The notes under the pieces were generated by a model, which was given only the letters and a program-made list of their open reading frames with translations, searched no databases and had not been told where the DNA came from. Shown piece after piece: positions 5,176 to 6,102 of a stretch of 6,102 nt of DNA; the first letter of the stretch is position 1; every line of letters begins with the position of its first letter. The position numbers were made by a program, and so were the translations under genes. Source of the stretch: Verrucomicrobiota bacterium (GTDB lineage Bacteria; Verrucomicrobiota; Verrucomicrobiia; Limisphaerales; UBA1100); contig JAPKDK010000182.1 in assembly GCA_028872645.1 (NCBI GenBank), positions 1-6,102 on the forward strand. Reading direction: 5' to 3'.

Positions 5176-6102
5176 ATAGAGAAGCTGGAATTCGGGTTGT
5201 AGGACGAGGGCCCATACGAGGTCCGCGACGGTGGCGGCACTGGGCTTTTCTCCCAGCAGTCCGGCGGCGGCCCTTTTCTCGTCCTGAGTTGGTTTGCGCA
5301 GGAAGGCGTTTTGAAAAAGATCCTCGATCAATTGGTCAGGCGTTCTTTTGCTGGAGGCCCATTTCGCGCCGACGTTTTGCACCATCTTATGCATGATGTC
5401 TCCGTTGCTCAGCTCGAGGGCTTGTAAAGTGGTCGGGCGGTTGTCGCGTGAGGTCGCCACTTGGTCGCGCTTGGGACGGCCGAGGATACGCATGAGGCGA
5501 TCCAAGTTGCGCAGGCCATGGCGCTGGAATGCGGGGCGTTTGGCGGGTGGAGCGGCAGCTTCACCAAGCTGGGCCAATCCATCGAGGAGTTGTTCTGCCC
5601 GCAGACGTTTTGTGAGTGGACCCTTGAAGGTGAAGTCTTCCGCCTTTTGGTTGGGCACAGGCTCGACGGCGGGCAATCGATAAGCCTGCGAGGTGGTCAT
5701 CAGGCGCATAGCATGCTTCAGGTCGTGACCGTTGGCGGCAAAGTCCCGGGCAAGCCAGTCAAGAAGATCGGAATTCCACGGCTGGTTGTCCATTTCATCC
5801 ACAGGTTCAACCAATCCTCTACTGAAGAAAGAAGCCCACATTCGATTCACGATGACACGGGAAAATCGGCCATTTTCCTTCTTTGTCATGAGGTCGGCTA
5901 ACTGCTTCAAGCGTTCTTTTCGGGGAGCAGTAGCATTTACGTTACCAATCTCGGGATAGACGAAGGCGGCGGCCACCTTGTTCCCCGTGGGCTTGTCACA
6001 GCGATGCTTTTCCATGGGGGCGTTGGCGAAGACGGAGGCAAAGGCGTAGGATTGGTCGAGGGTCCAGTCGTTGATGAAGCTGTCGTGACAGGATGCGCAC
6101 TT
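5173..6102 (-). CDS. DUF1549/DUF1553 cytochrome protein, C-terminal part (5' end outside window)
   Basis: The frame is open from the right edge of the window to TGA at 5175-5173, giving 309 visible residues. The N-terminus is missing. The first residues read KCASCHDSFINDW, a CxxCH heme motif (residues 2-6, bases 6099-6085) typical of the end of the DUF1549 part. CDKPTG (35-40) follows. DUF1553 begins near residue 60: FSRVIVNRMWASFFSRGLVE (about 80-99), VDEMDNQPWN, LLDWLARDF, MTTSQAYRLPA, then KRLRAEQLLDGL (165-176), GRPKRDQVATSR (208-219), TTLQALELSNG (224-234) and the ending PEFQLLY. The family is exported and usually carries a further cytochrome domain at its N-terminus, beyond this window. 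It differs from the + strand DUF1553 protein, which has CECER where this one has VATSR. The DUF1501 gene follows at 5 bases. A redox role is inferred from the heme motif; the substrate is unknown. The Met at 6015 is internal and not the start. Confidence 0.92.
   Translation of the reverse strand, partial: KCASCHDSFINDWTLDQSYAFASVFANAPMEKHRCDKPTGNKVAAAFVYPEIGNVNATAPRKERLKQLADLMTKKENGRFSRVIVNRMWASFFSRGLVEPVDEMDNQPWNSDLLDWLARDFAANGHDLKHAMRLMTTSQAYRLPAVEPVPNQKAEDFTFKGPLTKRLRAEQLLDGLAQLGEAAAPPAKRPAFQRHGLRNLDRLMRILGRPKRDQVATSRDNRPTTLQALELSNGDIMHKMVQNVGAKWASSKRTPDQLIEDLFQNAFLRKPTQDEKRAAAGLLGEKPSAATVADLVWALVLQPEFQLLY
6085..6099 (-). other. CxxCH heme-attachment site at window edge
   Basis: Reading the - strand from 6099 gives TGC GCA TCC TGT CAC, which is C-A-S-C-H, in the same frame as the DUF1549/DUF1553 protein. 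It is the signature for covalent attachment of c-type heme and fits the CASCHDSFINDW segment of this family. It sits well inside the full protein, so it would be in addition to any N-terminal cytochrome heme. Confidence 0.8.

Noticed and set aside
5168..5215. ATG at 5215 as start of the DUF1501 protein
   Set aside because: It would overlap the conserved C-terminus of the upstream gene and place 16 residues before the twin-arginine motif; the ATG at 5167 is the usual arrangement.

Overview
The window comes from a bacterium of the PVC group (Planctomycetota or Verrucomicrobiota). Every gene in it belongs to the paralogous families typical of those genomes: planctomycete-type c-type cytochrome modules, DUF1549/DUF1553 proteins, a Tat-exported DUF1501 protein, and a WD40 propeller fused to a cytochrome module. 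I cannot resolve the phylum or genus from the sequence alone. Base composition in hand-counted 60-base blocks runs mostly from about 50 to 70% GC, with one clear dip to about 43%. No RNA gene, CRISPR array, insertion sequence or phage gene is visible.

Layout. Two gene pairs point at each other. On the + strand, the C-terminal end of a DUF1553 protein (1-512, cut by the window edge) is followed after a single base by a 1051-residue exported multidomain protein (514-3669). That protein consists of a signal peptide, a planctomycete cytochrome c domain with a CAGCH heme site, a seven-bladed WD40 propeller, a PPC-like domain carrying an internal insert, a beta-sandwich interrupted by a PA14 domain, and a C-terminal beta domain. 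After 73 bases the - strand pair follows, read from right to left. A second DUF1549/DUF1553 protein (6102-5173, cut at the window edge, with a CASCH heme motif at its visible start) is followed 5 bases later by a DUF1501 protein (5167-3743) with a twin-arginine signal. The window is almost fully coding, with no gene-free stretch over 300 bases.

How the genes may work together. All four products are predicted to act outside the cytoplasm. Two carry covalent heme motifs, one has a twin-arginine signal and resembles the sulfatase/alkaline phosphatase fold superfamily, and one carries PA14 and other adhesive beta domains. In PVC genomes these families recur as neighbouring sets, and their biochemical role is not established to my knowledge. 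A periplasmic or surface redox and glycan-processing role is a reasonable inference but is not shown by the sequence. The two DUF1553 proteins belong to visibly different subfamilies, so this is not a simple tail-to-tail duplication. The most notable feature is the low-GC PA14 domain nested inside another domain of the large protein.
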